The notes: a model not told the origin generated them from the sequence alone. A stretch of 64,000 nucleotides of DNA from Dipteris shenzhenensis (GCA_047967505.1 CM106540.1); one strand, 5' to 3'. Counted from the first letter of the stretch, positions 33,491 to 43,999 are shown. Translations and numbers: made by a program.

Positions 33491-33915
33491 GGAGACGGTT
33501 CTACATCTGCTTGGGACTTGCTTGGCTGCCCGAGATTTTCCACGTAGATAGGGGACTTATCTTCATGCTCGCTTTCCTTGTGTCTCTTTTGGCAAACGGT
33601 TTTGGTTGTTTGGGAGATATGCCTCTACACCGGACTATGATTACTTCTTCAGTTGGTATTGTTAGTAGGCTGTATGGTCTTTATACCATGCTCATAACTC
33701 TAACCAGTATGGGCATTTTTCTGTGGATGTTTATCGTTTTTTCCAATCCTCCCCGCGTCAAACCCTTCGGGATGCACATGCCTAAGGAGATCTTCCTCCA
33801 GCCTAGTTAGAAGTGTTCTATAATTGTTATTAGTTCTTGAGTAGACGTTGCTCCTCACTGGAGCACCTTTAAATGTACATTTTCTCTTAATGATATACTG
33901 CCTTTTACAAAAAAA
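33491..33915 (+). mobile_element. LINE-E7: divergent 3'-end copy
   Basis: It is about 425 bp, between TG-rich tracts. It holds a degraded C-terminal segment and a 3' UTR ending CTTTTACAAAAAAA before GTTGTGCGCGTGCATGTG. It is more divergent than its neighbours. Confidence 0.65.
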
Positions 33916-33937
33916 GTTGTGCGCGTGCATGTGCTTG

Positions 33938-34235
33938 CTTTTACAAGCTTTTTAGGTTGTTCAGAAACCACCCTATCTGCCAGGGGTATGATCTTTTCTT
34001 TACATAGGTACGCTACTGGGCACTATGGACTCTATGGAAGCATCGAAATTATGGTGTCTTTGGTGATCCATCCCTTGCCAATTGTCCCTTTTCTGGGCAT
34101 CTTTGCAGGAATCATTATACTTGCATTCTTGGGATTTGGATTGTTGTCCTACAATGAGAATTTCTGATTTTGTAGGAGCATCTCCCCTCGTTAGAGAATG
34201 CTTCTTGTATTACGAATGGATTTTGCCAAAAAGTG
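33938..34235 (+). mobile_element. LINE-E8: short 3'-end copy
   Basis: It is about 300 bp. It contains GCTACTGGGCACTATGGACT, the segment shared with LINE-E2 and LINE-E4, and ends TTTTGCCAAAAA before GTGTGTGCATGTGTG. The microsatellite tail of a minus-strand LINE follows at once. Confidence 0.75.
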
Positions 34236-34249
34236 TGTGCATGTGTGAA

Positions 34250-35390
34250 AGAAAGAAAGTTCATTAAGGTCTGCAAAAGATTGAAGGGTCTATGAGACTA
34301 ATGAAATCCAAATATAATCAAAGCTTAGGAATGGCGCCACTAAAGTAGGCATCCAGTCCCAAGGCTGATGTCTAGGTCAAGAAAAAAAAGTAGAGAAGTA
34401 AAACATGATGTTTCAGCGGGAGTACATATATAGTTTAGCAAGACTGTATGCATGAGAGCCATGGCCATGGGGGATACTTGCAGGGGAGCCAATTGGTCAG
34501 TTATCCACCAAGGTGTCAACAACCTTTTGTATGTTGTCTAGGGCCCGAATCTGCCAAAGCCAGTTGAGGACAGAAGAGTGGTGTCGGCCGACAGTGACTT
34601 TGGTGAAGAGTGGCATTGCCGAGAGAGGAATGAGTGATAAGATGATGTTGATGCTCAACCTAGGAAGCCTGCCTAGGTCCTTCTCTCCTCATCGTGGTCC
34701 CCGCCGAGAGGTAGCTTGCCATCTGGCAAGCACCACCATCGTTCCCGTTGCGTGTCTCCCCAAGTCAAAGAGTAAGCAGGATATATCTATAGTCTTGATG
34801 TGTAGGTCAAGACAGCAGCAAGTCTGTGATGCTGTGTTCTCTAGATCCCGTCTGCATCGTGTCCCCATGACCTCTAGTCAAGGTCTCCTAAGTAGAAGAA
34901 TCTACGGGCTCCAAGTGGCTCTCCTAGTCTCACCTCTGTGCTCGAAGAAATTTAATCTCTATGTCATTGAGCCTTGAGTAGACAAGTCACCACCCATCAC
35001 TGACCGGAATTGGTCAAGAAAACTAACATTGGTCCAAATCTGCTCTTGAACAGGACATCGTCGTACCTCATAGTACGTGGGTGCAAAGCGCTCTTTTGAC
35101 TCAATCTTCTGCATGTTGCACAGGGCCATCCCTCACATGTTCTTTCAGTCAGATAGTTTGGATGCAAATTGGTGGTATGTGATTCAACTGTACCAAGGAA
35201 GCGAAGTCTCCTTGAAGATGAGGACATAGAGGAAGCGGCACAAAGTGTAAGAGTAGATTACATGAAAGAAAGCACTTGCAATGCTTCTCCCTTGCTAAGG
35301 GAGACATCCTATAGGATTCAAACGTGGGCAGCCAGCTCAGGTAGGTGAATGCCCTGCCCCTTGATTTTGCAAGATATCTAAGCAAACTTG
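34250..35390 (-). mobile_element. Degenerate minus-strand LINE (A/D type)
   Basis: The tail GAAAGAAAGAAAG is at 34247-34260. A decayed 3' hairpin follows at about 34277-34292. Around 35000-35110 the minus strand reads ESKERF.P.YYEVRRCPV, a worn copy of the E.EEHF..CPVYYEIRG zinc region. The rest to about 35390 is too decayed to divide. Confidence 0.55.
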
Positions 35391-36439
35391 CTTGACCTTG
35401 TAAGGAAGGCTAACTCTTGGCATTGAGATTTACAAGAAATAGATTTTTTCGATGCATGCCCTGCCCCTTCTATGGCATGCATCAACATGTTCCTCCTCCT
35501 CCCCTTTGGAAAAGGAGCTTGCAGTACCTGCTTTTTATCTGCACCATAACTTCTAAAACTCCCTAAGCAATGCTCAAGGGAAAAGTACATCATGCACACA
35601 TGAGAAAACAAGACCCAAATAGGTCAAAATCAAACTCCCATAAGAGAGCTAGAAAAAATCCAAGGTTGAGGCTGAAAGTGCCACCTCAACCCTGTGGGGT
35701 ACTCTGAAAAGAACAATGAGCTGCTCCTCTCCCTCAAACTGCACCATATCTAGCTTGTCAATCTCCAAATTCAGGTAGAGTTATACCACAAGGATGCCCA
35801 CACTGATCCATAGCTCAATGCAGTGAATATTGCCGTCTAGCAGAAAAAAAAAAGACTATGGACTATAATTCATGACTAACGAGATTGCTAGAGATCAAAT
35901 CAGGAGGGAATGATGACATGGCTGCAAAAAAAGTGATTTACAAGTATGTGCATGAAATTTTTAATATGGGGAGGCCTTGTACTAAATGCAGATACCAAGA
36001 TGTTGACATAAAATGTGAGGTATACCCTTATGGGTCAAGTATGGTTGCTGAACGATGCAATATCCTTCTATTTTGACATTATCCTAAAAGCTGCCTTCAA
36101 TTCTTTCCTGTTTTATTGTAAGACTTTAGTGGGTCTAGCTTCTCTTACCTTTCATTATATAAAGGGATTAGTGTTGGTTGCTGTCACGAACACTAAAGGA
36201 TCATTCACACCATAATTTTCAACTGGAAGAAGAGAAATTTTGCAAAGAGAGTAAGAACTGCATCAAGGGGAGCATTTGTGTTGTTTGTAGGCATATGTAT
36301 CAAAGCTTGAAGCTGGCTGGCGTGTGGGCTAAAATGTTCATCAAAGAAGACACAAAGGAAATGTGTTTAGCAGAATTTTATTTATCGCTAGAGCAAAGTC
36401 CCTAGTTTCTCAATGGCCAAGGAAAGCCCTTGTATTCAA
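35391..36439. other. Unassigned intronic sequence
   Basis: No supported gene or element. Short frames (for example 35885-36076) have no family signature that I recognise. Confidence 0.45.
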
Positions 36440-36580
36440 CGTTACAACTAGAAATGGCCACAATAGGTTGCTTCTTGCTCAATCAAGATATGCATGAACA
36501 TGAAGTACCAAAGAAGAAGAAAAAACGAGAAGTGGACACTCGTGTGTCATAACAGCTAGTTCAATCTGTGTCACAAAAAG
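36440..36580 (-). mobile_element. Copia RNase H fragment
   Basis: Minus-strand sequence aligns base by base with copia-1 2650-2780, the segment around the CEAEYRA and SKKQS region. It has a small purine-rich insertion. No LTR is attached. Confidence 0.6.
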
Positions 36581-36636
36581 CATGGCACCGGTGCATTGAT
36601 TTCCAAGGTATTTTGGCTATAGCAACCTTTAGTTCT

Positions 36637-36790
36637 AGAAAGAAAGAAAGAAAGCCTACTAATGTCCACAGGAGACCAATAGGTCTATGGGACAGCAAAA
36701 AACAGTTAATGCATCCATTCAAGGAGGGCACAAGGCAGCTCCCAAGGCATGCATAAAGTGACTCCAGGTTATTATAATGTACCTACATTA
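36637..36790 (-). mobile_element. LINE-H 3' end with (TTTC)n tail
   Basis: The GAAAG tail is at 36637-36654, then the hairpin AGACC-TATT-GGTCT (36673-36686). A short 3' UTR shares CTTGGGAGCTGCC.TGTGCCCTCC with the copy at 42430-42470. No coding sequence remains. Confidence 0.75.
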
Positions 36791-37518
36791 TATTCTGAAA
36801 ATAAGACAATAAACAGTCATATATCAGTTTAAGACTGAGGGTTTTTTTGTTTTGATTCAAAACATTGATCAGGGCCAAACCCTCATGATCCATCCTTCCT
36901 AGCAGCCTTGACCTTGGCTAATTCCATTGCCTTTTGGTTTAGTTGCGCTCGTGTGAGTTCTTCGGCGGTCCCTTTCAGTTTTTAGAATCGGCAAAGAAGC
37001 TCCACTCACATATCCCATGTCCTAAGTGTAAGTACTTCATGTCCTCTAGCGTGTTTGATAGGGGGGTTGTTTCCATCTTCGGCTTCCTCTAGCCATTCAG
37101 TGCAAGGGGTGGCGCCCTTGATTTGTGCAAGAGTCTCACTGAATGTATCCTCATCCTTGACACGAAACACATTGAAAATCATTATCATTATGTATGGGAT
37201 TGTATTTCTGATGGCTTCATTAATCTCATCTATTGTCCATCTGAGAACAATGTGGCGGATATCTTCACCAAAGCCCTGTTAACAGATCTTTTCTTACGAC
37301 ATCGACATGGCTTGGGGATCAGAGACATTCTCACAATGTCAAGGGAGGTTGTGAAGTGAGTCATCCTTCAAGAAGGCCTCATAACTTGATCTTCAGCAAA
37401 TTACTGCACCTGGCTTCGTGCTGCTTAATCTCCGTCTGAATGTCAGTTTTTACTTGCCAAATTTGTGGGGACCCTCAGTCATAGCCTTATTCAAGGTTTC
37501 TTGGATCTTTTGGTTGAG
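36791..37518. other. Mostly unassigned sequence with a copia RNase H tail at 37140-37345 (+)
   Basis: Positions 37140-37345 (+) encode TKHIENHYHYVWDCI, then CPSENNVADIFTKAL, the C-terminus of copia RNase H, and a short tail. A minus-strand frame at 37006-37188 may be gag-like but I cannot assign it. The rest shows nothing clear. Confidence 0.55.
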
Positions 37519-37685
37519 GTAATTGTTGGAGATATCATAGTCAAAGAGTGTGGTGATGTGATGTGTTAGTGTGTAGTACTAGGTGATCTAGTACTAGTCT
37601 ATGTCAGTGAGTCTTGTGTGAGTGCCACGTGTCATCATGGAACTTATCCCATATCCACTAGGTGCTAGAGTGTGTGTGAGTAGCC

Positions 37686-37693
37686 TATATAAA
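37686..37693 (+). promoter_or_regulatory. LTR TATA box
   Basis: TATATAAA within GCCTATATAAAGGC, also present at 40625-40632 in the 3' LTR. The position inside the LTR fits the U3 promoter. Confidence 0.65.
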
Positions 37694-37794
37694 GGCTTGT
37701 ACTTCACTTGTCATTATACAGTTGATGAATGAATGAAAGCCTTTCATTATGTCTTCATTTGTGCATTATTTCCTCACACCCTAACTCTCTCTCT

Positions 37795-38186
37795 CTCGTC
37801 CCACCAGCCGCTCACCTCACTTTTGCTCAGATTTGTACTCTCATAGCAGGAGGCAGAGTCGATGGACAGGATTTCCAGTATTATTTTGGTTCTCAGACTC
37901 CGTGACACCTGGACTTGTATCTTTGCATTGACATATTGTACTCATCCCCCCATTTTGCACCCAGGGGCGGTTTCCTTGCATCTAGCTTACTTTGTATTTA
38001 GGCTCGGATTTGACATTATGTACTTTCACTTGCATTGTATTGCGTAGCACTTAGATGATATTCGACGATGCCTCTTCTTTGTGGCACGTTGATTTTGTGC
38101 TATCTTGTACGCAGAGTTCTTGATGTCCCATGGGCCCATTTTGGCCTTTAGTGGACAATAATACACTTTCTTTCTTTCTTTCTTTC
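37795..38186 (+). mobile_element. LINE-D3: about 390-bp 3' fragment in the (CT)n of an LTR
   Basis: It begins with the end of ORF2 (AHLTFAQICTLIAGGRVDGQ) and the full LINE-D 3' UTR. It has the GGGCC-CATTTT-GGCCT hairpin near 38130-38146 and a (TTTC)n tail at 38165-38186. The target was the CTCTCTCT run of the LTR, still seen uninterrupted at about 40725-40737 in the other LTR. Confidence 0.9.
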
Positions 38187-38208
38187 TCCCTTCACCATGT
38201 TTCCCAAA

Positions 38209-38221
38209 TGGTATCAGAGCC
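38209..38221 (+). promoter_or_regulatory. Primer-binding site (initiator Met tRNA)
   Basis: TGGTATCAGAGCC lies directly at the inner edge of the 5' LTR. It is a full match to the plant consensus for copia elements. Confidence 0.93.
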
Positions 38222-38949
38222 ACTTAGCCCTGCCATAGCCATAGCTGTCACAACTTAACCCTAACCCTAATTCGAAACCCTAAATCTGCTTAGCTGCCCT
38301 ATTTTCGCCTTTGCTGCCTTCTCTTTTCTGCTGGCTCATCTCGCCCTAGGGTTTCTGCACCACAAACCTCCATTGCTTCTTCTCTTGTAGTCGCCTTTGC
38401 CTCGCCTCTTCTTTTCTACACAGCCGCCCTCCATAGCTTGGTTTTCACCTTGTTTTTCTTCTCCATAGCCAGCCGCCTTCATTCCTAGGTGGTCTTGGTA
38501 GCTTTCCTGCCTATTGGTCGGGTCGTTTCCCTAGGCCAACCTGCTGCTGCTGCCATCTTTGCTTCATAGTCGGCACCTCCAAGCAACTCCAGCCCTACAG
38601 CCGACCATCCATCTACCTCCAAGTGCTGTGTGGTGATCAACCTCTTCAATTCGGAGCTTTTCCAACCTCTCCACGTGCTACTGTGTGCATTTCGGAGCAG
38701 ACCAAGCCATCAAATTTCTGTTACGAGCCTCTACAGCTGCATTACTTCAGTCGACTTTGCTTTTGGACCTACCTGTGGAGTTTTTTGAGTGGTTCCAGCT
38801 TCGACCACCTGCTCCAGGAATCTCTAAGATCATTTCCTCACCCGACTTGTCCACGTGAGGACTGCTCGTGTTTTGGAACCTTCTGCCAGCCGCCATATTT
38901 GGTGGTCTTCTCAGCTTATTGCATGCTTTCTGGAAGCCCTCTTTCATCA

Positions 38950-39060
38950 TGACTTCCTTCTCTTCAAGTTCCCTACTCGTGGAGAAGTTCAAGGGGGAAG
39001 GCTTTCCCATGTGGCGAACCAAGATGCAACTATTGCTCCTGGTACATGTCAGGCACGGAT
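38950..39060 (+). pseudogene. Copia gag N-terminal fragment
   Basis: MTSFSSSSLLVEKF then GEGFPMWRTKMQLLLL match the first residues of copia gag (L.G.NY..W...M...L). Homology stops there. The frame runs into the captured segment. Confidence 0.72.
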
Positions 39061-39643
39061 CCTCGTAAAGTCCATGTCAAGCACATTTGCTCGGGCAATT
39101 GCGAAAAATGATAAGAGGATGCACCAAGGGGTGAAGTGGTGGGAGACATTTAGGGCTCACACTCCAAATTTGCAGCAGTTGGCTATTCGAGTGCTCTCGC
39201 AGGGGACATGTGCTTCTCCTTGTGAGAGGAACTGGAGCACATTCTCTCTTATACATACCAAAAGAAGGAATAGGCTTCTTCCAAAGAATACATAACAATT
39301 AGTATACATCCATACTAATTTGCGACTGATCTCCAAAATCAAGGAAAGGGGGTTTGAGAAGATAGAAGTGACCTTGGAAATGATCAACAAGGAGAAGGAT
39401 GATGAAAGGCTGCTTGCTTTGCAAGAGACTACAAAGGGAGAAGAGGAGATTCCAACCGGACCAGCCCCTCTTGTTACAGGAAGGATGAATGTTGCTGCAG
39501 CTTCAAGCAGCTCTAGTATTTTGGAGTCCCATGGCGAGGCAGATGAGATTGACAGTGATGAGGATGAGGATGAGGAGAAGGAGGAGGATGGCACTGATGC
39601 TGATGATGATGAGGATGAGGCACGCGATGAGGATGCACCTTGA
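39060..39643 (+). pseudogene. Captured hAT transposase C-terminal domain
   Basis: The first part (frame 38855-39295) has KNDKRMHQGVKWWETF, LQQLAIRVLSQGTCA and ERNWSTFSLIHTKRRNRL, the hAT dimerisation domain. A TAA interrupts, then LVYIHTNLRLISKI continues in a second open stretch (39304-39643). That stretch ends in an acidic Asp/Glu-rich tail before TGA. The break removes function. Downstream 3' UTR-like sequence reaches about 39965 and includes AATCAATAAAAG. Confidence 0.83.
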
Positions 39644-40469
39644 GGCTTGAGCCTCATCAGTTGTGATGCATTTCAGTTTTGTTTCTTGGCTGTAGCCTGT
39701 GGCAGCTTGCAGGGCCCAGGTTGGCAGCCTTTTCAGTTTGTTATATGATTTTTTTTCAGCTTGCCTTTGATGTAGTACCTGCAACCTACAGGGCCCAGGA
39801 TTCTTTCACTTTTCTAGTATCTACAGACTACTACCTGCTACCTTTGATGATGATTGATCATGATGTTTTGGTGTCTATCACTATATATCAAATGACAGAA
39901 TCCAGTTCCTGGACCCTTCATGACTTTAAAATCAATAAAAGTTTGAAGTTGAAAGTTTTGTAGCTCTCTCAAGTAAATGTGTACATTCTATATTTTTCTG
40001 ATTTTTTTGGGGTAAAATTAAGGTCACGTATGATTCAGCCCCGGGGGCTGAACCATTCTCCAATCATACTTCCATACCCGTATGACGTATGTGTATGGTC
40101 ACGTATGGAAAAAACTATGGTTGGTCTTTCTAGGCCCCTATACTATATGTGTTTGTGTTGAGTCAAATAAAGGTTCTCAGCCTTGAGTTGTCCCTCTAAA
40201 TTGAATGTATTTGCAGTCAATAAGAGGTACTCTGCCCTGGGTTGTCCCCCAAAAATGATTGTATTGTGTTTCACTTTGGTTGATGGTATTGACCACCCAG
40301 TTCAGAGTAAGCAGGGATGACAAGTGATGGTTTGCCCTTGCCGGTCGCAAGCTGACTGAGAATTCACTATCACATGGGAGGCATTGGATAGTTGGACTCG
40401 TTCTTTGCAATATTGCAGTGGAGGGGGGATCGGTCTGCTCTTGCGTGTTGGGTCTCACACCTCTTTGCT
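39644..40469 (+). other. 3' UTR-like and non-coding interior of the LTR element
   Basis: Probable 3' UTR of the captured hAT transcript (to about 39965). A perfect 9-bp inverted repeat lies at 40034-40052 (TTCAGCCCC-G-GGGGCTGAA). Two partly similar 60-70 bp segments (TCAAATAAAGG..GAGTTGTCC and TCAATAAGAGG..GGGTTGTCC, 40163-40250) follow. No ORF. Confidence 0.55.
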
Positions 40470-40480
40470 CTGAAGGGGGG
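40470..40480 (+). promoter_or_regulatory. Polypurine tract
   Basis: TGAAGGGGGG lies immediately before the 3' LTR at 40481. Confidence 0.8.
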
Positions 40481-40758
40481 TGTTGGAGATATCATAGTCA
40501 AAGATTGTGGTGATGTGATGTGTTAGTGTGTAGTAGTCTCTGGGAGTGAGTCTTGTGTAAGTGCCACGTGTCATCATGGGACTTATCCCATATGCACTAG
40601 GTGTTGGAGTGTGTGTGAGTAGCCTATATAAAGGCTTGTACTTCACTTGTCATTATACACTTGATGAATGAATGAAAGCCTTTCATTATGTCTTCATTTG
40701 TGTATCATTTCCTCACATCCTAACTCTCTCTCTCTCTCCCTTCACCATGTTTCCAACA
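40481..40758 (+). repeat. 3' LTR of the hAT-carrying element
   Basis: 278 bp, TGTTGGAG...TTTCCAACA, with TATATAAA at 40625-40632. It differs from the 5' LTR by an indel of about 20 bp near 40530 and scattered substitutions. The target copy GTAAT follows directly. Confidence 0.9.
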
Positions 40759-40763
40759 GTAAT

Positions 40764-41677
40764 CCCCTCCCCATTTAATAATCTCGTCTATAAGACCTTG
40801 TGGGTCTTTTGCTTTTCCATTCATGAGACTTTGTATGCCCTTTGATACTTCTTTGGTTGACAAAAGTCCTTATAGAGGGCTATTTGAGGCCTTCCAATTA
40901 CAAGCTGCTCCACCGAGAGAGGAAGGAGGAGAGGTTACAGACGAGGGTTCTTAACGTTTGTAGGCCATAATAACATGAGCAGGTATAATCGAGAACACAA
41001 CCTGCAAGAAAAAGGAGAGAAAAAGGGACATGATAAGATCATATGTGCTTATTGTTGTTCACATTGCATCTCTCGTTATGTTTATGTCCCCATGAAATTG
41101 AGGGAGCCTAAACAATCACTCTGGATGGACTGCGTGTCATTTAAGCAACCATATTTTAATAGTCACCAGCAAGCCTTTAAACATGAGGAAGCTCAAACAA
41201 CCACTCTGGATAGACACACTTCTTTGGTGTATTGCTACACTGCCCAAAGAGACAAACTCTCTAGCTTTCTGTGAAATTTTTTTATAAACTCATGCTGACC
41301 TGTGTCAGCTCCTGAAGTACCTGCTTGAAACATCTATTCAGTCTCATTCCAATATGCTACATCACCCTATATCTCTAATATATAAAGTTAGCAGATGAAA
41401 CGAGCAACCCTTGATGCTTGAATATAGAACTCCATACGAGTGAACGTTAATTCCAGCCATCTGAACTTTTACCAGGGTTACAGAGAAAGGATATGGCGAG
41501 TTGACCTGCCTTTTTTAGGGATGACAAAAATGCAAATAGCCTGCAAACATATGTAGCAATTTGAAAACCAAGGTAATAGGCTTTCTGGCTCCCTCTGTGT
41601 GCTTACCCTAGAAAGCCAACATAGACCTATGCAAACAAGCTATAGCCTGAATATGAATATGGAAGTGTGCTTCTAAC
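40764..41677. other. Unassigned intronic sequence
   Basis: No supported gene, RNA gene or mobile element. It lies between the LTR element and the FAM91 exon. Confidence 0.5.
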
Positions 41678-41784
41678 CTTGCCTCTGCATTTATTCATTA
41701 TATCAAGGAACTCATTCCTCCCAATGCCCGTCAACCGTAGAGCATCAGCAGCTGTGAAATTTGGAATTGTATCATATGGCCGCT
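41678..41784 (-). CDS. FAM91A1: FAM91-like exon encoding RPYDTIPNFTAADALRL..GIGRN..MNKCRGK
   Basis: This is a 107-bp exon (AG plus 35 codons). The protein has PYDTIPNFTAADALRLTG followed by IGRNEFLDIMNKCRGK. The block (Y)D..PNFTAAD.LRL.GIGRN...D.MN.CR is the best-conserved signature of FAM91 in plants and animals. The acceptor is ..ttgtgctgcag|AG CGG and the donor is GGCAAG|gttaga. The frame continues in both directions with no stop if spliced to 62486 and 16429. The reading frame stays open by chance past both splice sites, so a naive ORF here gains about 20 extra residues on each side that are probably intron. The exon sits in about 1.3 kb of non-repetitive-looking sequence between an LTR element and LINE 3' ends. 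Confidence 0.93.
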
Positions 41785-42059
41785 CTGCAGCACAATAATC
41801 AACAGTTAAATCCAAGATCAAGTAGAATGGCTCGTGTATCACAAAACTAGGATTGAATACATCCACTTACTTCTCAAATTAATAGTCCAAAGTATAAAAA
41901 ATCAGCACTCTGACTTTATTACAAATAGAAGGCACAATAAGTATTAGGAAAATGCTTGAAAAATCAACATGAACCACACATCTAATCAAACCTACACCCA
42001 AAGACTCTCAATCTTAAACTGATGTAAATGTTTAAACTAGACTATAGCTAGTTTATAAT
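41785..42059. other. Intron sequence flanking the FAM91 exon
   Basis: The acceptor side of the 20.7-kb intron. Apart from the splice acceptor, nothing is recognised. Confidence 0.5.
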
Positions 42060-42278
42060 AATTTCAGAGATGCTATATGCAATCCCAGGAGATGCCTTGT
42101 GCACTCCCTCTATGCATCCCCAGGAGATGCCTCGTGCACTCCCTCAACTCTCTAGTACTCAAATGTAGTAGTAACTCTTGTTTGGCTGTACTTTGTACGT
42201 TGAGGACACAAATTTCATATAGACAATTATACCATGGGATAAAGTATTATTATCGCACGGTATTGCGCTAGAGATGTG

Positions 42279-42313
<35 letters not shown>

Positions 42314-42315
42314 GC
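42060..42315 (+). mobile_element. Probable LINE 3' end with (TC)n tail
   Basis: It carries GGAGATGCCT.GTGCACTCCCTC twice, similar to the LINE-H 3' UTR phrase. It ends in a (CT)n run at 42281-42311. The hairpin is not clear, so this is a weak call. Confidence 0.4.
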
Positions 42316-42399
42316 TAAAGTCAGGGCTTTCAAAGAGTTTAAAATCCAAACCAAAAGACTCCCAGTCTTAAGCTGATGTATGGCTGATTACTCTTTCAG

Positions 42400-42537
42400 A
42401 ATATTATGTAGGTACTCTAAATAACGGGGGTTGCTTTTGCACTCCCTGGGAGCTGCCATGTGCCCTCCCTAAAGCAAATGTACTAGATGATTTTTTTGCT
42501 GTCCCATAGACCTGTTGGTCTCCCATGGACATTAATA

Positions 42538-42571
<34 letters not shown>
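42400..42571 (+). mobile_element. LINE-H 3' end with (TC)n tail
   Basis: It has the 3' UTR phrase CTGGGAGCTGCCATGTGCCC, then CTGTCCCATAGACC, the hairpin AGACC-TGTT-GGTCT (42508-42521), GGACATTAATAGA and a (CT)n run to about 42570. It matches 36637-36790 on the other strand. Confidence 0.75.
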
Positions 42572-42573
<2 letters not shown>

Positions 42574-42792
42574 AGAAAAGAATAGAAATAGTACATAAAT
42601 GCCTCCTCAAAGGAAAAATAGGGGTCAAGGTACATACACCCTATCCCATCCTACTAGCTAAGAGGGTATGATACCTCTCGAAATGATGTTTTATGCAAAT
42701 ACATGGTCACCCTCAACAAGCTTAAGAAGATGGATGCAAACAGTATACCACACAAAGCAATGGAAGCCACAAGGACTATGGAATGGCATAGA

Positions 42793-43090
42793 TGTTGGAA
42801 TATGGAAGCAAGAACTAGAAACTAGAAAACTAGAAGTGAAATAATAACAAGATTGAAAGACAAGAAGTACCTTGAGAGGAGTGCAGACAAGACACAAGCT
42901 AGATAGATAGATTGCAATGATGTGACCCATGAATATATGGGCCAAAGTACAAGACATAAAGCAAGAGTGCTTATGGGATAATTGTAGAGGTGCCACATGG
43001 CACTCACTCATCAAGACACAAAGACTAGACTAGACTTAGACAAATGTAGACTAGGGAAATAGTACACTTAGTGTGCACTTATCTCCAACA
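42793..43090 (-). repeat. LTR of a minus-strand copia remnant
   Basis: 298 bp from TGTTGGA to TCCAACA. On the minus strand the purine run AAGGAGGG lies just before it, so it is a 3' LTR. No partner LTR was found in the window. Confidence 0.6.
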
Positions 43091-43310
43091 CCCTCCTTAA
43101 GTGGACACTGGGAGTAAGACAGAAAGACAAGACTAGAAGACAGACATAAAGACTGATAGACTGAGAGACAAGATAGAAGACATGATAGACAAAGATCCTG
43201 AGACACCCCTCCTCAAGTGATATCCTCATATGGGTCCACAAGGGTAGGGACAAGATGGATCTAAAACAAAACACAGTCAGATTGATAGACAAATAGACAG
43301 ACAGACAAGA

Positions 43311-43990
43311 CTAGATAGACAGAAGACTGACTGTAGTCAAACAGAAAGACCAAGACACTAGAACCCTTTGACCTACATCATCGGTGGTCAAAGTGGTAGA
43401 CAAGAAATAGAAGTAATCAGAAAGCCCACTTCTCATCATATGAGGAAGGAACAGCAGGATCTGCTGATGGAGATGTTGCAGCAACATGGGCTGAGGTAGA
43501 TGCAGGGGCTGATGTAGAGGGTTTTGAGTAGCAGTCCCTCTCCCGGTGATTATCACGGCCACAAATGGTGCATGGATGAGCCTTGAAACAGTCCTTCTCC
43601 ATATGATTAGTTTTGCCACAATGGGTGCAAGGCTTTCTTACCTTAGAACTTCCTTTCTTTGCTAAAAATGCAGTGTCTGCTTGAAGGTAGTGACAAGAGT
43701 ATCATAGGTGTCAGGTAAGCTTTTGAGAAACACAGCAATAGCAATATCTTCGGAGATGGGGGACTACACTGATGCAAGCTGAACCATAAGACTGCGAAGA
43801 TAATTGACATGAGAGGCTATAGTAGCTCCCTCCAGCATATGTAGATCAAAGAATGAGATCATAAGTGCAATCTTAGAGTTTTTAGATCTGGGTCCAAAAA
43901 GGGTATCCAAAGTGATCCATGCTTGAGAAGCAGACTGTATGTCGAAGATGTGATGAATGTAATCATCTCCAAGACCGAGCAAGATGATAG
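43311..43990 (-). pseudogene. Copia gag with CCHC zinc knuckle
   Basis: LGLGDDYIHHIF, QAWITLDTLFGP and IASHVNYLRSLMVQL are copia gag (UBN2-type) blocks. A frameshifted second part has CTICGRDNHRERDC (C-x2-C-x4-H-x4-C). Gag is followed, within about 220 bp of GACA/GATA-rich sequence, by the PPT and 3' LTR, so pol is missing. The 5' side ends at about 43990. Confidence 0.8.
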
Positions 43991-43999
43991 CATAGGCTT

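Larger units (their letters stand above)
37524..38208 (+). repeat. 5' LTR of the hAT-carrying element, split by LINE-D3
   Basis: It starts TGTTGGAGATATCATAG like the 3' LTR. TATATAAA lies at 37686-37693. At about 37794 the (CT)n part is interrupted by about 390 bp of LINE-D3. The LTR resumes with CCCTTCACCATGTTTCC at about 38187 and ends at about 38208. Without the insertion its length equals that of the 3' LTR. Confidence 0.88.
37524..40758 (+). mobile_element. LTR element carrying a hAT transposase C-terminus (no pol)
   Basis: LTRs are 37524-38208 (with a LINE-D insertion) and 40481-40758, flanked by GTAAT at 37519-37523 and 40759-40763. A perfect initiator-Met PBS and a polypurine tract are present. 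The interior has a leader and a short copia gag start (about 38950-39050). A hAT-family C-terminal coding segment with its apparent 3' UTR follows, in place of protease, integrase and RT. It is a non-autonomous element that has captured foreign transcript sequence. Confidence 0.85.

Noticed and set aside
35290-35330. GGATTCAAACGTGGGC considered as a tRNA/SINE B box
   Set aside because: No A box or cloverleaf could be placed around it.
39304-39643. Acidic 107-codon frame as a separate gene
   Set aside because: It continues the hAT C-terminus after an in-frame TAA; not independent.
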